Origin: Tribonema minus
Taxonomy: Eukaryota > Sar > Xanthophyceae > Tribonematales > Tribonemataceae
DNA: 64,000 nt
Assembly: GCA_017506865.1 (NCBI GenBank)
Contig: JAFCMP010000212.1
Span: 310,001-374,000, forward strand
Reading direction: 5' to 3'
Under the pieces are notes generated by a model. It ran no database searches. It worked only from the letters and a program-made list of their open reading frames with translations, and was not told the DNA's origin. Shown here piece by piece: positions 44,101 through 53,313 of the stretch. How positions within the stretch are numbered: the stretch's first letter is position 1; every line of letters starts with the position of its first letter. Position numbers and translations under genes: made by a program.

Positions 44101-47100
44101 TAAAAGAGCCAGGCACGGCGCAGCAGCGCCGCCGCGGAGCGGCGCGAGCGCCGAGGGGGGCGTGGACAGGGCACTGGAGGCAGCGGCGCAGGGGGCAGAG
44201 GCAGGCGGCAGTGGCGCGCCTCGCGCTAAAAGAGCGAGGCACGGCGCAGCAGCGCCGCTGCGGAGCGGCGCGAGCGCCGAGGGGGGCGTGGACAGGGCAC
44301 TGGAGGCAGCGGCGCAGGGGGCAGAGGCAGGCGGCAGTGGCGCGCCTCGCGCTAAAAGAGCGAGGCACGGCGCAGCAGCGCCGCCGCGGAGCGGCGCGAG
44401 CGCCGAGGGGGGCGCGGACAGGGCACTGGAGGCAGCGGCGCAGGGGGCAGAGGCAGGCGGCAGCGGCGCGCCTCGCGCTAAAAGAGCCAGGCACGGCGCA
44501 GCAGCGCCGCCGCGCGGCGGCGGGGGCAGGGCAGGCGTGGACAGGGCACTGGAGGCAGCGGCGCAGGGGGCAGAGGCAGGCGGCAGCGGCGCGGCTGCCG
44601 CTGCCACTGGTGGGTTGTCGCCGGAGGATTGGCTTACAGCGGCGCTGCGTTCACGGCGCGATGTGACAGCAGCAGCGATGGGAGCAGGCGTGCATCTACA
44701 GGAGAACGCTTTCTGGTCGGCAAGGACGCTTCTGCCGGAGGATGACTGCAATCTACCGACGGGCCCATATGGTAAGTATGATACACTTTTGCCTCCATCA
44801 CCTGCTGAAAGGTTCAAACGTAGTTGCGCGCTCAGCCGATACAGTTGCATTCAATCACCTTTGCAAAGACACAGCATTGGTACGGCACTTAGGTCATGCT
44901 TATTGCAAGATGCATTGTGGCGTGGTACTTGGGCAGCTCATGGGGTGTAGGGTGTACATCGCAACATATTGCAGCACGGACCGTCATCATCAAGGTGCGG
45001 CATGCTCTGAGCATAGCATGCTATGCTTGCGCATGATTAGCATTCACCAATACCTCAATAGGTGATGTTGCCGCCAACTTCACCTGCAAACTTCAACCAA
45101 CTGCAGAGAGAGTCACTGCGTACATGTTATGGGCACTTGCCAATGGTTTTTATGCTGTTGTGGTAATCAACCAGGGGTAACATAACTCAACTGTGATCCG
45201 GATCCCATCCGCTACTTCAAATAATCCTAGCCCTCATCATGACTTGAACCCTGATCCGAACACACCCTGTAAGTGGGAGCTTTACTTCAATGCCTATGAA
45301 GCAACTGTGTGCTAATCCAGCCTCAACACTTGTGTGATGCTGCTCAGCAATGACTCCACCTGAACGAATGCACCAAATGGAGCTGGGGATTCTGGCAAGG
45401 ATTCCTGCCTTCTTAAGCGACGTGCTTTCAGTTCATGCTGCTGATGGCACCTGTGATGCAAGGACGGAGCGCATCAACACGCGCCTGAAGCTACTTGATC
45501 CCAGCCACCACTCAAACCGAGCTGTGCCGAACGACATCTTCAACAATGGTCTACTCGGTCGTCTTGGACGAGTGAAGGCGCAGGTGATTGCCAGGCTTAT
45601 TTCAACTACGACCCTGCATGGCTTGATTTTAAAATAGTATGCAGCAGCATGCATTGCAGGCTCTATGGGCGCTCTTACTTGGAAAGATATGGCATTTCAT
45701 GCTACGCTCTTCTCCAAACATGGTGTGTACATACAGTGATGCATGCTAACCCTAGGGTTAGGTCAACAACCTCTTGTATGTCAGCAGTTATGTGCGCGGC
45801 TGCAAGCATGCTCGCAAGCCACCAATATGCTTTGCCATATGCCACACAGCACTGAAGCCACGCGGTCAGCGCGCTGACTTGTAGAGCTGCAGCAGAAGAC
45901 ATACTTTGGAATCATATATGATGCTCACGTGTACCTTCACTACCTTGACGCGCAAGGCTGTTGTGCCATTGCCGCAGGAAAGAAACGCTTGTCTGCTGAG
46001 AAACCGTGAGTTACGCTATGCCGTTGCCATTGTCAGCCACTGACGCAAGTGCATGCCGTGCTCATGCAATGTGCTGGACAGGAATGGGCGTCTGCTGTAC
46101 TGCAACTGCTGGTAGTGCTCGATGACAGCACCCTACCAGGGCCCGTTCTGCTGGCCATTCAGCGCTGCATGTACAACTCGCTGTGCATGTGGGGCTGGCT
46201 GCGGCGCCCTGGGTGGTCGGAGCAGGATGTGATCACCTTCATCACCAAGGTACTGCTTGCTTGTTCTGGCCAGTTGCTTCGACACTGGAACAAATGATGC
46301 ATCGTGCTTGGGAGCGATGAGCGCCCAGCATGCAACACTTCCCTGTGATTGTGCATGACATTTCAGCACTCAACCAGGGGTCCACTGCTTCATCATATTG
46401 TGGGTTCAACTTTCATGCGGATGTGGCATGCACATTACTCGATGCTGGAGTGACTTGTGCTCTTGCCATTGCATCATGTAGCGCACAATGGTGGGCATAC
46501 TGAACCTGTGTGGTTAATGCACGATATCCTAGGGTTGGGAATATAAGGTCGGGGTAGGGTTACCCTAGGGTTTGGGTTACCCTACCCTAACCCTAAGTAT
46601 TGCCCTTCTGTGTGTCACCGCCGGGTCAGCCGTCATATCTGCAGCAGCATTACCCCCATGAGCCATTTTGCTAACCTCTGACCTGTCTGTTGGCTTGTGC
46701 AGGTCGTCCCACACTTCATGCGAAGTTACAAAATAGCGTTCGCGGAGGTGCGGGGCGCCGGCACGGCGATCCCCAAGTGGCACCTGTTTGTTCACATAGC
46801 GTACTTCGTGACGTGGTACGGACCCCCGCTGATACACAACGGTGGCTGGTGGGAGCAGGCGCATATCATGTAAGTGGTACAGCGTGGGTATTGTGATTAC
46901 CAAACTACTTGAAACGCGCCTGGTGCCAAGTGCTGGTGCTGGTTGACGTTGCATTACCTGACGCTACTCGCATGGAGCTCTGGTGGTGACTCTTGGATGT
47001 CAAACTCATTACATGTTGATAAGTGCTGTTGCCAATGAGTTCAGCGGCCCTGCCCCAGCTTCCGCTTGCTGTGTGCTGACCATCAACTAATGATGGCAAA

Positions 47101-48312
47101 TAGAAGTATGGCAACAACGTACGTAATAGCATAATAGGTGCATGCGATCAATTGAAACATTATGGTGGGGAGGCTGCTACGGATGTGCCTTCACATGCTC
47201 CGCGGAGTGCCTAACCAACCGAACTGTGATGATGCTTGCGCACCGTTCTCATTGCAGCTTCAAGAGTAATATGCGCATTGCTGTCTCTCATCTCTTGACA
47301 AGTCAATTTGTGTTACTGAAGGTTGATGACATTACATTATGTTTCTTTGGCCTATTGCACAGACTCAAGCTTGACCTTCTCACTCAGTGTTGTCACGTGT
47401 CCTGGACGTAAGTACGTACGCGTTATTACGTCATTAGCTCGGATGGTACATACTTACGGTCATGACGGCTTAGGGTTTGACCTAAGTAGGGTTAAGGGGT
47501 TTAGGACTTGGCACCAAGTAGGGCTAGGAGGTTTAGGGTTTGGCCTAGCTAGAGTTTGAGGCAGTCGGCCCGAAAAGTTCTGCCGACGACAAGGGTGGCG
47601 GGGCTTGCGTGCGTGGCTGCTGTATTGCACTCTGGCGAGGGGCATCATGCCCAGGACTGTCACAGCGGCTAACTTTAAGGTCAACTCATGGAAGCTGTGT
47701 ACAACGAGTGTTGCAGCTGCTGGCAGTCAGGCTCGTTGGACGAGTGTTGCTGCAGCTGGCGATCAGGCTTGTGCCCGGCGTGTTTTCTTGCAATATGCCT
47801 GCGAATGGCATCTGCGTGGCAGTGCATACATGACATCATGGCACTGTGTACCCATACACTCATGGTAGTGCTGGTAGTCACATTTGCATGCATCGACCTG
47901 AGCATGGCAGCCATGCAGTACTTTTTGATGGAATTTAGCATGCTCTGTTCAATGCGCCCTGGAGCATTCTAACCCTATCCTTAGTCAGGGTCAGGGCTAG
48001 GTTTAGGATATTGCTGCAATTAGGGTTTGTCGTCATTAGCCGTCATTACCCAGAGCAGAATCCTGCATACTTGCGTCGTTACGCGTACTTACGTCGCTAC
48101 CCGTACTTACGCCATTCACAACACTGTTCTCACTACTACATGCTGACAGGCTAGCCAAACACCCAGCTTCGCGAGTGGCGATTTTGCGGCAACAGCTCAG
48201 GCAGCAACTAGCTAAGGTGGCTGAATTGTATGCCGCAGTGTATTTCATGGTGGCTTCAAAGACACGGCTGGAGGAGCACAACAAGCGGGTGGCCGAGTCG
48301 AATGGCGTGTAC
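40282..48312 (+). CDS. Plavaka-type transposase, multi-exon, interrupted at 3' end
   Basis: Spliced model: 40282-41153, 41231-41325, 41423-41479, 41775-42496, 42687-42827, 43472-44771, 45348-45583, 46082-46249, 46703-46869, (47258-47407 optional), 48150-48312. All introns are GT-AG and every junction is in phase, about 1,307-1,357 codons without a stop. Order: C2H2 finger; LNWAEWFLKHHGTT; the core RWWAAAEAR, PIYITLGNYRHKDTRR, YHACWNIILEQ; NSHAPCRVCL; an NLS-like repeat block; FWSARTLLP, PPERMHQMELGIL; GRVKAQEWASAVLQLLVVL; IPKWHLFVH and GGWWEQAHI; ILRQQLRQQL. This collinear pattern matches fungal/algal Plavaka transposases (DDE, CACTA/KDZ-related). After the last donor (48,313) gypsy sequence begins, so the final exons are displaced. 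KDZ is the nearest alternative. Confidence 0.7.
41231..41325 (+). CDS. Plavaka exon 2
   Basis: Acceptor cctccag|G. Encodes MQLVENLQQLQEHLNWAEWF and LKHHGTTQAAA, matching the conserved Trp-containing stretch after the finger. Donor AG|gtgagc, phase 1. In the unspliced frame a stop would appear at 41,293-41,295. Confidence 0.55.
41423..41479 (+). CDS. Plavaka exon 3 (57 nt)
   Basis: Acceptor ctgcag|CA, donor CAG|gtacct, phase 1 to 1. Encodes AVAVQRVFFKVSLWDIACS. A small exon placed because both phases fit; less certain than its neighbours. Confidence 0.4.
41775..42496 (+). CDS. Plavaka exon 4: transposase core
   Basis: Acceptor atatcag|AG, donor CAG|gtactg, phase 1 to 0. Holds the most recognisable Plavaka blocks: NEARWWAAAEARVRDEL, ALQLLTDNTHLDRLGKN, KPIYITLGNYRHKDTRRLHS, QVLAYLPGL and RRLYHACWNIILEQ. 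The T-D-N and GN-type acidic/polar positions are where the first catalytic Asp of the DDE core is expected. Confidence 0.75.
42687..42827 (+). CDS. Plavaka exon 5
   Basis: Acceptor ttgacag|GTG, donor CAG|gtgcgt, phase 0 to 0, 47 codons. Encodes GGGIGIHLPCGIDES and QPTRFIPVLMPIVQ, equivalent to the conserved G(V)xxxCxDGxxRRxxPxLAxYxxDxPE region. Confidence 0.6.
42961..42987. repeat. AT-rich palindrome in a Plavaka intron
   Basis: catatgt, a (TA)n core, acatatg. Probably a simple (TA)n expansion. Confidence 0.5.
43472..44771 (+). CDS. Plavaka exon 6 with NLS-like minisatellite
   Basis: Acceptor cgtgcag|GAC, donor ATG|gtaagt, phase 0 to 1. Begins DTEEANIICLTRGSYNSHAP and CRVCLVTA (equivalent to the C-x2-C after the D-Y-P-E-Q block), then about 900 nt of tandem repeats, then LQENAFWSARTLLPED, the conserved FW...LP before the TPD-x-LHQ motif. 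The repeats appear to be an expansion inside an otherwise standard exon. Confidence 0.6.
43835..44605 (+). repeat. 126-bp in-frame minisatellite, about six units
   Basis: The anchor gctaaaagagcc recurs at 43,841 (as gttaaaag), 43,976, 44,099, 44,225, 44,351 and 44,477: steps of 135, 123, 126, 126 and 126, all multiples of three. Each unit encodes a basic APRAKRARHGAAAP block followed by an acidic/Ala-rich ALEAAAQGAEAGGSG block. Confidence 0.9.
45348..45583 (+). CDS. Plavaka exon 7: LHQ-type motif
   Basis: Acceptor gctcag|CA completes the split codon from exon 6; donor CAG|gtgatt, phase 0. Encodes MTPPERMHQMELGILARIP, ERINTRLKLLDP and LGRLGRVKAQ, equivalent to the TPDxLHQ...G and later GR(E/L)KxxEW blocks. 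Confidence 0.7.
46082..46249 (+). CDS. Plavaka exon 8
   Basis: Acceptor ggacag|GAA, donor AAG|gtactg, phase 0 to 0, 56 codons. EWASAVLQLLVVLDDS joins directly to the GRVKAQ of exon 7, as in the family; continues to CMYNSLCMWGWLRRPG. Confidence 0.7.
46520..46600. repeat. Degenerate telomere-like tract
   Basis: Interleaved ccctaa / ttaggg-like units (ctagggttggg, gggttaccctaggg, taccctaaccctaa) in an intron of the transposase gene. Similar scattered units lie at 47,470-47,550 and 47,970-48,030. Confidence 0.5.
46703..46869 (+). CDS. Plavaka exon 9
   Basis: Acceptor gtgcag|GTC, donor CAT|gtaagt, ends phase 2. VVPHFMRSYKIAFAEV, AIPKWHLFVHIAYFVTWYG and GGWWEQAHI match the P-K-x-H...Y/H...G...FE-x-x-H block, whose final Glu (here WEQAH) is a catalytic candidate. 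Confidence 0.7.
47258..47407 (+). CDS. Possible Plavaka exon 10 (optional)
   Basis: Acceptor attgcag|C and donor GAC|gtaagt are good and both phases fit (2 to 2), encoding FKSNMRIAVSHLLTSQ and on. Skipping it is also in phase, and the family alignment prefers skipping at least part of it. Confidence 0.35.
48150..48312 (+). CDS. Plavaka exon 11, last one before the gypsy junction
   Basis: Acceptor ctgacag|G, donor TAC|gtaagg, ends phase 0. LAKHPASRVAILRQQLRQQL and AAVYFMVASKTRLEEHNKR match the family's post-catalytic helical region. The gypsy minus-strand frame runs into the same bases (48,256-48,312), so the exact junction is ambiguous by about 50 bp. Confidence 0.55.
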
Positions 48313-50382
48313 GTAAGGATTCGCCATCGCTGGGCCTGGTAATTGATCATGCCCGAGTGCTGGCTTCACCAGGTACGTATCACTGCCTGCCACGCGCCTC
48401 TCCACCACGTATGGGCCAAACCATCGCTCTGCAGTCAACTTAGGGCTACGCCCCTTGCGCCGCAAGAAATGGTATACCCACACTTTGGATCCCACAGCAA
48501 ACCGCCGTTGTACCGCCTCCGGAGACCCCGCAGCCTGATCCCGCAATTGCTGTTGTTCTTGCAGGAAGACCCTGACAAGTTCATGCGAGGCCTGTAAGTC
48601 CTCCTCCAGCAACTCCATGTACTCTGCTACATCCCTCCAGCGCGAAGGCAACACGTTCCGCTGGTGTTTTAGCGCTGCCTCAAATGGTAACACTGCCTCT
48701 CGACCATAGAGGAGTCGGAAGGGGCTGACGCCGAAAGTCAAGTTGAGTGCTGTGCGGTGTGAGAAGAGGACCAAAGGTAGCCGCTCGTCCCAGTCACGCT
48801 GTCCACTGTCGGCAATCATGCTCAAGAGGGCCACTAACGACCCATTGGCTCGCTCCGTTAAGCCATTGCACTGTGGATGATATGGGCTTGAGCATCGCCG
48901 TGAAACTCCCATCAGACGGGTCACCTCTCGCAGCAGCGTACTGCGAAATTCTGCCCCGTTGTCAGATAGGAGAATGCATGGAGCCCCGTGTCGCGCAATG
49001 ACTTCTTGTACGAGGAGCCGTGCTACTGTCGGCGCCGTATGGTCAGATATTGCAAACGCCTCCACCCATCTAGTCAGGTAGTCCGTGAAGACAACTATGT
49101 ATTTGTTGCCTCGATTGGAAACTGGGAAAGGCCCAACAACATCCACCCCCACCAAGTCAAACGGCCCTCGGAGTTCCTCCCTGCCAAAACCGCGCACTGG
49201 TACTCGGAGTCCGCTTTGCTGTCGGAGCTTCCGCGCCAAGCACGTAGGGCACTTCAGCACGTGCTCTGCGACCGCAGCATACATGCCGACCCAGTAGAAA
49301 CGCTGGGCAATCTTGCCATATGTGCGATCGAAGCCGCAATGGCCTCCGCCAACTGGGTCGTCGTGTGCTCCACTCAGGACCTGAGGGACCAACACTGCCG
49401 GTAACACCAACCTGTCCTCCTCAGGTACCCGCCTGCCGCGTCGTGCCGCAATATAAAGCCGCCCTGCTAGCACATAGTAGCCAGCCCACTTGGCAGCATA
49501 TACCTCCTTGAGCTGCTGTTCCGAGAGGTCAGCGCTCACCACTCCGCCCTCCAAATGTGCCATTATTGCCCCTAGGAACGGGTCGGCGCGCTGAGCTGCT
49601 GACACATCGTCGCTCCCGGGTAACTTCGCCCTGCGACGTCCCACCAAGACCTGTGCGCCACATAGTGCCACGCCACATTGGAAGCACCCCACCGCGTCTG
49701 CAGCGAGGCCCCGCCTGGTCAGACAGACGCACCCCCCTGAAACCACCGTCCTGCCCGCGGCGCCCTGTGGCTGCGCCTTTGCCTCCGGTGCCGTGTCCTG
49801 CCAGTGTCCTCCAACCAGGCGCGACAAAGCGTCAGCATTGGCGTTTCTGTGCCCAGGCCTGTACGCAATTGTCATGGCGTACTCGTGCAGCACTGTGACA
49901 TAACGTTCCTGCCGTTTAGTGCGTATGTCACTGGTGGGATTGAGCAGGTACTTCAGTGCGGCGTGATCCGTCTCCAGCACAAACGGACGCCCGTTGTGCA
50001 ACAAAGATCTGAAGTGTAGAACTGCTTCCACCGCTGCCAGCGCTTCCCGGTCGTACACGGAGTAGTTGCGCTCCGCCTTGTTGAGAGTACGGCTGTAGTA
50101 AGCAAGCGGCTGTTCGGCATGACCACGTCGTTGTGATAGCACCGCCCCCAGTCCCACATCACTGGCGTCGGTCTGGAGCACCAACTGCGTCACGCCCTTT
50201 CTGATGCCCTCGTAATCAGGGTGAGCCAGTAGAGGGGCTGACCGTAGAGCGTCCTTCAGCATGGACCAGGCTGCAACTACCTCGTCTGTGAGCTCGAAGC
50301 TGGCATCCTTCCGCAACAAAGCCGTGATGGGCTCTGCTATGTCCGAATAGTGCGGAATGTACTCGCGATAGTACGATGCCAT
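48256..50382 (-). CDS. Gypsy pol, C-terminal part: RNase H and integrase
   Basis: 708 codons open. RNase H (residues about 45-195) has its four acidic positions: QTDASDVGLGAVL, DREALAAVEAVLHF, ETDHAALKYLL and HRNANADALSRL. Integrase: zinc-binding H-H-C-C (GGGHCGFDRT ... CPTCLARK), core Asp in VGVDVVGPF, Asp in LLSDNGAEF and Glu in LTERANGSL, so the D-D-35-E triad is complete. A GPY-type C-terminal module follows (KLTAERWFGPYVVERR). The frame starts before 50,382: RNLAEARSYLQ at about 50,415 is the RT connection, joined by a one-base frame change. The last 20-30 residues overlap the Plavaka exon on the other strand. Confidence 0.85.
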   Translation of the reverse strand: MASYYREYIPHYSDIAEPITALLRKDASFELTDEVVAAWSMLKDALRSAPLLAHPDYEGIRKGVTQLVLQTDASDVGLGAVLSQRRGHAEQPLAYYSRTLNKAERNYSVYDREALAAVEAVLHFRSLLHNGRPFVLETDHAALKYLLNPTSDIRTKRQERYVTVLHEYAMTIAYRPGHRNANADALSRLVGGHWQDTAPEAKAQPQGAAGRTVVSGGCVCLTRRGLAADAVGCFQCGVALCGAQVLVGRRRAKLPGSDDVSAAQRADPFLGAIMAHLEGGVVSADLSEQQLKEVYAAKWAGYYVLAGRLYIAARRGRRVPEEDRLVLPAVLVPQVLSGAHDDPVGGGHCGFDRTYGKIAQRFYWVGMYAAVAEHVLKCPTCLARKLRQQSGLRVPVRGFGREELRGPFDLVGVDVVGPFPVSNRGNKYIVVFTDYLTRWVEAFAISDHTAPTVARLLVQEVIARHGAPCILLSDNGAEFRSTLLREVTRLMGVSRRCSSPYHPQCNGLTERANGSLVALLSMIADSGQRDWDERLPLVLFSHRTALNLTFGVSPFRLLYGREAVLPFEAALKHQRNVLPSRWRDVAEYMELLEEDLQASHELVRVFLQEQQQLRDQAAGSPEAVQRRFAVGSKVWVYHFLRRKGRSPKLTAERWFGPYVVERRVAGSDTYLVKPALGHDQLPGPAMANPYVHAIRLGHPLVVLLQPCL

Positions 50383-51092
50383 CTGCAGGTATGACCTTGC
50401 TTCCGCCAGATTGCGGGCGGCTCCAGTTTCTCAATCGCCGCCACCTTGGCCAGGTCCACCTCCCGACCACCGCCGTGGACTATGTGCCCCAAAAACTTCA
50501 CCCGAAGTTGAGCAAAGTGGCACTTGGTCGGTTTGAGCACCACTCCTGCCTGTGCTAGCCTCGTGAAGACCCGCTCCACGTGAACCAGGTGCTCGCTAAA
50601 TGTGCGTGAGAAAATGAGCACGTCGTCGATGTAGACCAGCGCGTATACCCACAGAGCGTCGTGGCCGACCGCTAGTTCCATCATACGCTGGAATGTGGCT
50701 GGCATACGCATGAGCCCCATGGTCCCCACCTTCCACTGAAACTGGCCCCAACGAGTCTGGAACGCTGTGATCGGCCGTGACTCTGCGTCGAGCTCAATCT
50801 GCCAAAACCCATCCTGTGCGTCTGCGGCGGAAAAGTAGACAGCGCCGTCAAGCGCGTGGTGCATCTCGTCCGTGCGCGGCAACGGGTAAGCGTCCAACCC
50901 GTCACCCCTCTCCATGACTGCTTTGTTGACTGCGCGTAGGTCCTGTACCACCCGTAGTCGGCCGTCTGGCTTGGGCACTAGTAGCAGTGGAGAATTCCAA
51001 GGTGATGATGCTGGTTCCATGACCCCCATCCGCAAGAGCCGGTCAACCTCTTTCCAGAGAGTTTCCAACTCCAGGACTGAGTATCGTCGCAT
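50337..51092 (-). CDS. Gypsy reverse transcriptase
   Basis: Begins right after an in-frame TGA (51,102-51,104) that separates it from the upstream linker; the ATG at 51,092 is internal to the original frame. Motifs: VMEPASSPWNSPLLLVPK, GRLRVVQDLRAVNK, YPLPRTDE, FSAADAQDGFWQIELD, ITAFQTRWGQFQWKV, the catalytic YIDD (about 50,625-50,637; first catalytic Asp in SAADAQDG) and VKFLGHIVHGG. The frame is lost after KLEPP at about 50,412, where one missing C switches reading to the RNase H frame. The domain itself is otherwise unbroken. Confidence 0.85.
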   Translation of the reverse strand: MRRYSVLELETLWKEVDRLLRMGVMEPASSPWNSPLLLVPKPDGRLRVVQDLRAVNKAVMERGDGLDAYPLPRTDEMHHALDGAVYFSAADAQDGFWQIELDAESRPITAFQTRWGQFQWKVGTMGLMRMPATFQRMMELAVGHDALWVYALVYIDDVLIFSRTFSEHLVHVERVFTRLAQAGVVLKPTKCHFAQLRVKFLGHIVHGGGREVDLAKVAAIEKLEPPAIWRKQGHTCRWHRTIASTFRTIRT

Positions 51093-51101
51093 CTTGGCCC
51101 T

Positions 51102-53222
51102 TCAAGGCGCAGAATCACCCACATTGATATGGTGTCGAACCAGGGGCGTTGGTCGAGGCAGCTTGCCATCAAAACTGAACGCTCCAACCTGCGCAAGCCG
51201 CAAAAGCACCAGGTCGAGCTCCACCTGCTCATCGTCGGTCAAGTGGGGCGTCCGTTCTCGTGTGAAACAGGCGAGCACGGCTATCTCCTCTGTTGTAGGT
51301 GGTGGTGTACTCACGCCAGTCTTAAGGTGTTCACGCAGCCGTTGCCAACGACCCTCCGTGCCATGCGGTAAAGTCGTAGGTTGCTCCTTTGCCGGAAGCG
51401 GATGTTGTCCTGGTGGCTCATTGATGTCTATAGCCGGTTGAGGTTCTGCCGCATTGCAGTCCTGCGCAAGAGAGGCAGTGTCGATTTGCACTCTCAAAAT
51501 CGATTTGACAGGCAACGTCGCTGTTGCTGCTGTTGCTTCTGAGGCCGTGGTACCTGAGTCACCCCCCCATACTTCAACATCCTCAGCCCATTTCACCTGC
51601 TTGCTCTCATTTTTCTGCACAGCAGGCAGTGTTGCGCTATACTCCCCCCCTGCACACGAAGCGTGTGCACAAGCGCAACCACTGGGCCGGGTGGGTGGGC
51701 GAAACTCATCCGGAGGTTCATTATCCTCCGCGGTGTCACTGGCACTGGAAGCAGAAGCATCAGTGACATCAATGTGTGGGATGTAAGGGCCGCCAACACT
51801 TTTCGAAGTGGGATGCGTGGTACAGCTGGGCGGCCCCGAGGTGCTGTGGTTCCAGTTGGATTCTGGGGTGAAATGGAACCGTTGTTGGTGTGCTGTAGTC
51901 TGCTGGTGTGCTGAAGTGGGTCGTGGTGTTGGTTGTTGTTGACGTGTGTGTCGATGACGGTGCCTATGCTCATCGTGTTGCTGCTGTTGTCGGTGTTTGC
52001 GATTGTTGTTGCGTGTATCTGACCGGTGCTGGCCGAAGCGTTGCTGGCGCCGCGTGTTCTCGTCCTTGCAAAAAGGGTGTAGCCATGCCACCACCGCCCC
52101 CTTGGGTATGATTGCATTGGCGCGAGAGAACAAGATTGGAACTGACACTGTAGAGGTAGGGCTGGCAGCGAAGTCGATTCCTGCGCCGGAAGCAGCCCCA
52201 AATTTGGCCAGCATAGTGTTGGAGCCCTCCACGAAAAACAGCCCTGAGGCAACCGCTCCTGCCCTGATCTTGAGTGTGCACGTAGCCCACCCAGCGTTCT
52301 TAACCGGGCCCTGTAAATCCGTGGCTGCCACAAGAGCGAACCGTTGGCGAGAGTAAGGCTGGTGTGCCATGAGCGGCACTTGATCAAAGGGGTGGACGCC
52401 GTCCATACCATCGGCAGGCGGTACGTCCTCGTTCAAGTCCACTCCCTTTATCTCTCCGCTGTTCAACAAATTGAGCTCTGCCTGCAGTAGTATTGGCAAT
52501 TGCGCGGTCGCCGTTGCTCCAAACGCCCATGCCACAGCTTGCGCCTTGCACTGTTGCAGTGTTGGCAGTGACGGCATCCGCATTTGGCATTTGGGTACCG
52601 CCGCCAAGCCGGCCGCCTCCACCGCATCTGCTACTCTGTCTGTGACTGACCCCCTCGCCGAACGGGCGCTTGAAGCCGCAAAGCTCGAAACTGAAGCAAC
52701 TGGATGTACGTCATCTGCCTCCGCCATGCCAGCTGTTGGACGCTTTTGTTGTGGTAGCTCGCAATTGGGCTCATCTGCCTCTCCGCCCAGCCCTAGAGGT
52801 GGGCAGTCCGCGTATATGCCATCTACCAGGCACACTCCCTGCATTGATACCTCCGTGGTCTGCAAGTCCTGTATTGGGCTGCCCAGATCTGGACGACGCC
52901 GTGCTAACTCAAGCAGCGCCGGCTGTGTAAATATGGCTTTCAGCACTGCTGCCCCCACTTGCGGCACCACCATGTCTGCCAAGCCCTGTGCCCAGGTTCG
53001 CTTAGTGGTGCCAACCGGCACTTTCAGGTACAGAGCACCGACCAGACGCATTTTCTGCGAAGGGGACAGAGTCGTGAAGTCATCCACTCCAACTTTGTCC
53101 GTAAGCCGTGGTGGCAGTCGGTGCTGTGGTTTGTTGCATGTAAACATGCGAGCCTGAGCACTGGGATACTTGCCAGCCGTCGGATAGACCTGCGGGCCTT
53201 CCTGCTGCGAGGTTGATTCCAC
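51102..53222 (-). CDS. Methyltransferase C-terminus (motifs IX-X) plus PR-RT type linker
   Basis: 706 codons; the first codon is GTG in open sequence, so this is not a true start. Residues about 35-65 (PRLTDKVGVDDFTTLSPSQK) fit methyltransferase motif IX, and about 80-105 (QGLADMVVPQVGAAVLKAIF) fit motif X (GNAVPP-like), the elements missing from the upstream frame. After a variable region, residues about 290-400 (RFALVAATDLQGPVKN, LFFVEGSNTMLAKFG, VVAWLHPFCKDE) resemble the beta-rich segment before RT in many gypsy polyproteins. A His/Gln-rich tract (HRHRHRHTRQQQ) follows. The end (LVRHHINVGDSAP) is the usual RT lead-in, and reading is in frame with RT through the TGA. Confidence 0.6.
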   Translation of the reverse strand: MESTSQQEGPQVYPTAGKYPSAQARMFTCNKPQHRLPPRLTDKVGVDDFTTLSPSQKMRLVGALYLKVPVGTTKRTWAQGLADMVVPQVGAAVLKAIFTQPALLELARRRPDLGSPIQDLQTTEVSMQGVCLVDGIYADCPPLGLGGEADEPNCELPQQKRPTAGMAEADDVHPVASVSSFAASSARSARGSVTDRVADAVEAAGLAAVPKCQMRMPSLPTLQQCKAQAVAWAFGATATAQLPILLQAELNLLNSGEIKGVDLNEDVPPADGMDGVHPFDQVPLMAHQPYSRQRFALVAATDLQGPVKNAGWATCTLKIRAGAVASGLFFVEGSNTMLAKFGAASGAGIDFAASPTSTVSVPILFSRANAIIPKGAVVAWLHPFCKDENTRRQQRFGQHRSDTRNNNRKHRQQQQHDEHRHRHRHTRQQQPTPRPTSAHQQTTAHQQRFHFTPESNWNHSTSGPPSCTTHPTSKSVGGPYIPHIDVTDASASSASDTAEDNEPPDEFRPPTRPSGCACAHASCAGGEYSATLPAVQKNESKQVKWAEDVEVWGGDSGTTASEATAATATLPVKSILRVQIDTASLAQDCNAAEPQPAIDINEPPGQHPLPAKEQPTTLPHGTEGRWQRLREHLKTGVSTPPPTTEEIAVLACFTRERTPHLTDDEQVELDLVLLRLAQVGAFSFDGKLPRPTPLVRHHINVGDSAP

Positions 53223-53313
53223 ACGCCTGTAGAACCTGTACGCAGCAAACCCTCAATGCTACACTGCTGATCTGGAGGCAGCCGTCCACTGAGGAGTTGC
53301 AGAGACATCTGTG

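Noticed and set aside
43717-44850. 377-codon minus-strand frame across the Plavaka minisatellite
   Set aside because: It is an antisense reading of the 126-bp repeat, low complexity throughout, and lacks the flanking conserved motifs present on the plus strand.
51100-51106. TGA as a sense codon in this organism
   Set aside because: The few intact genes do not need it, and neighbouring frames end at TGA normally; mutation or sequencing error is simpler.
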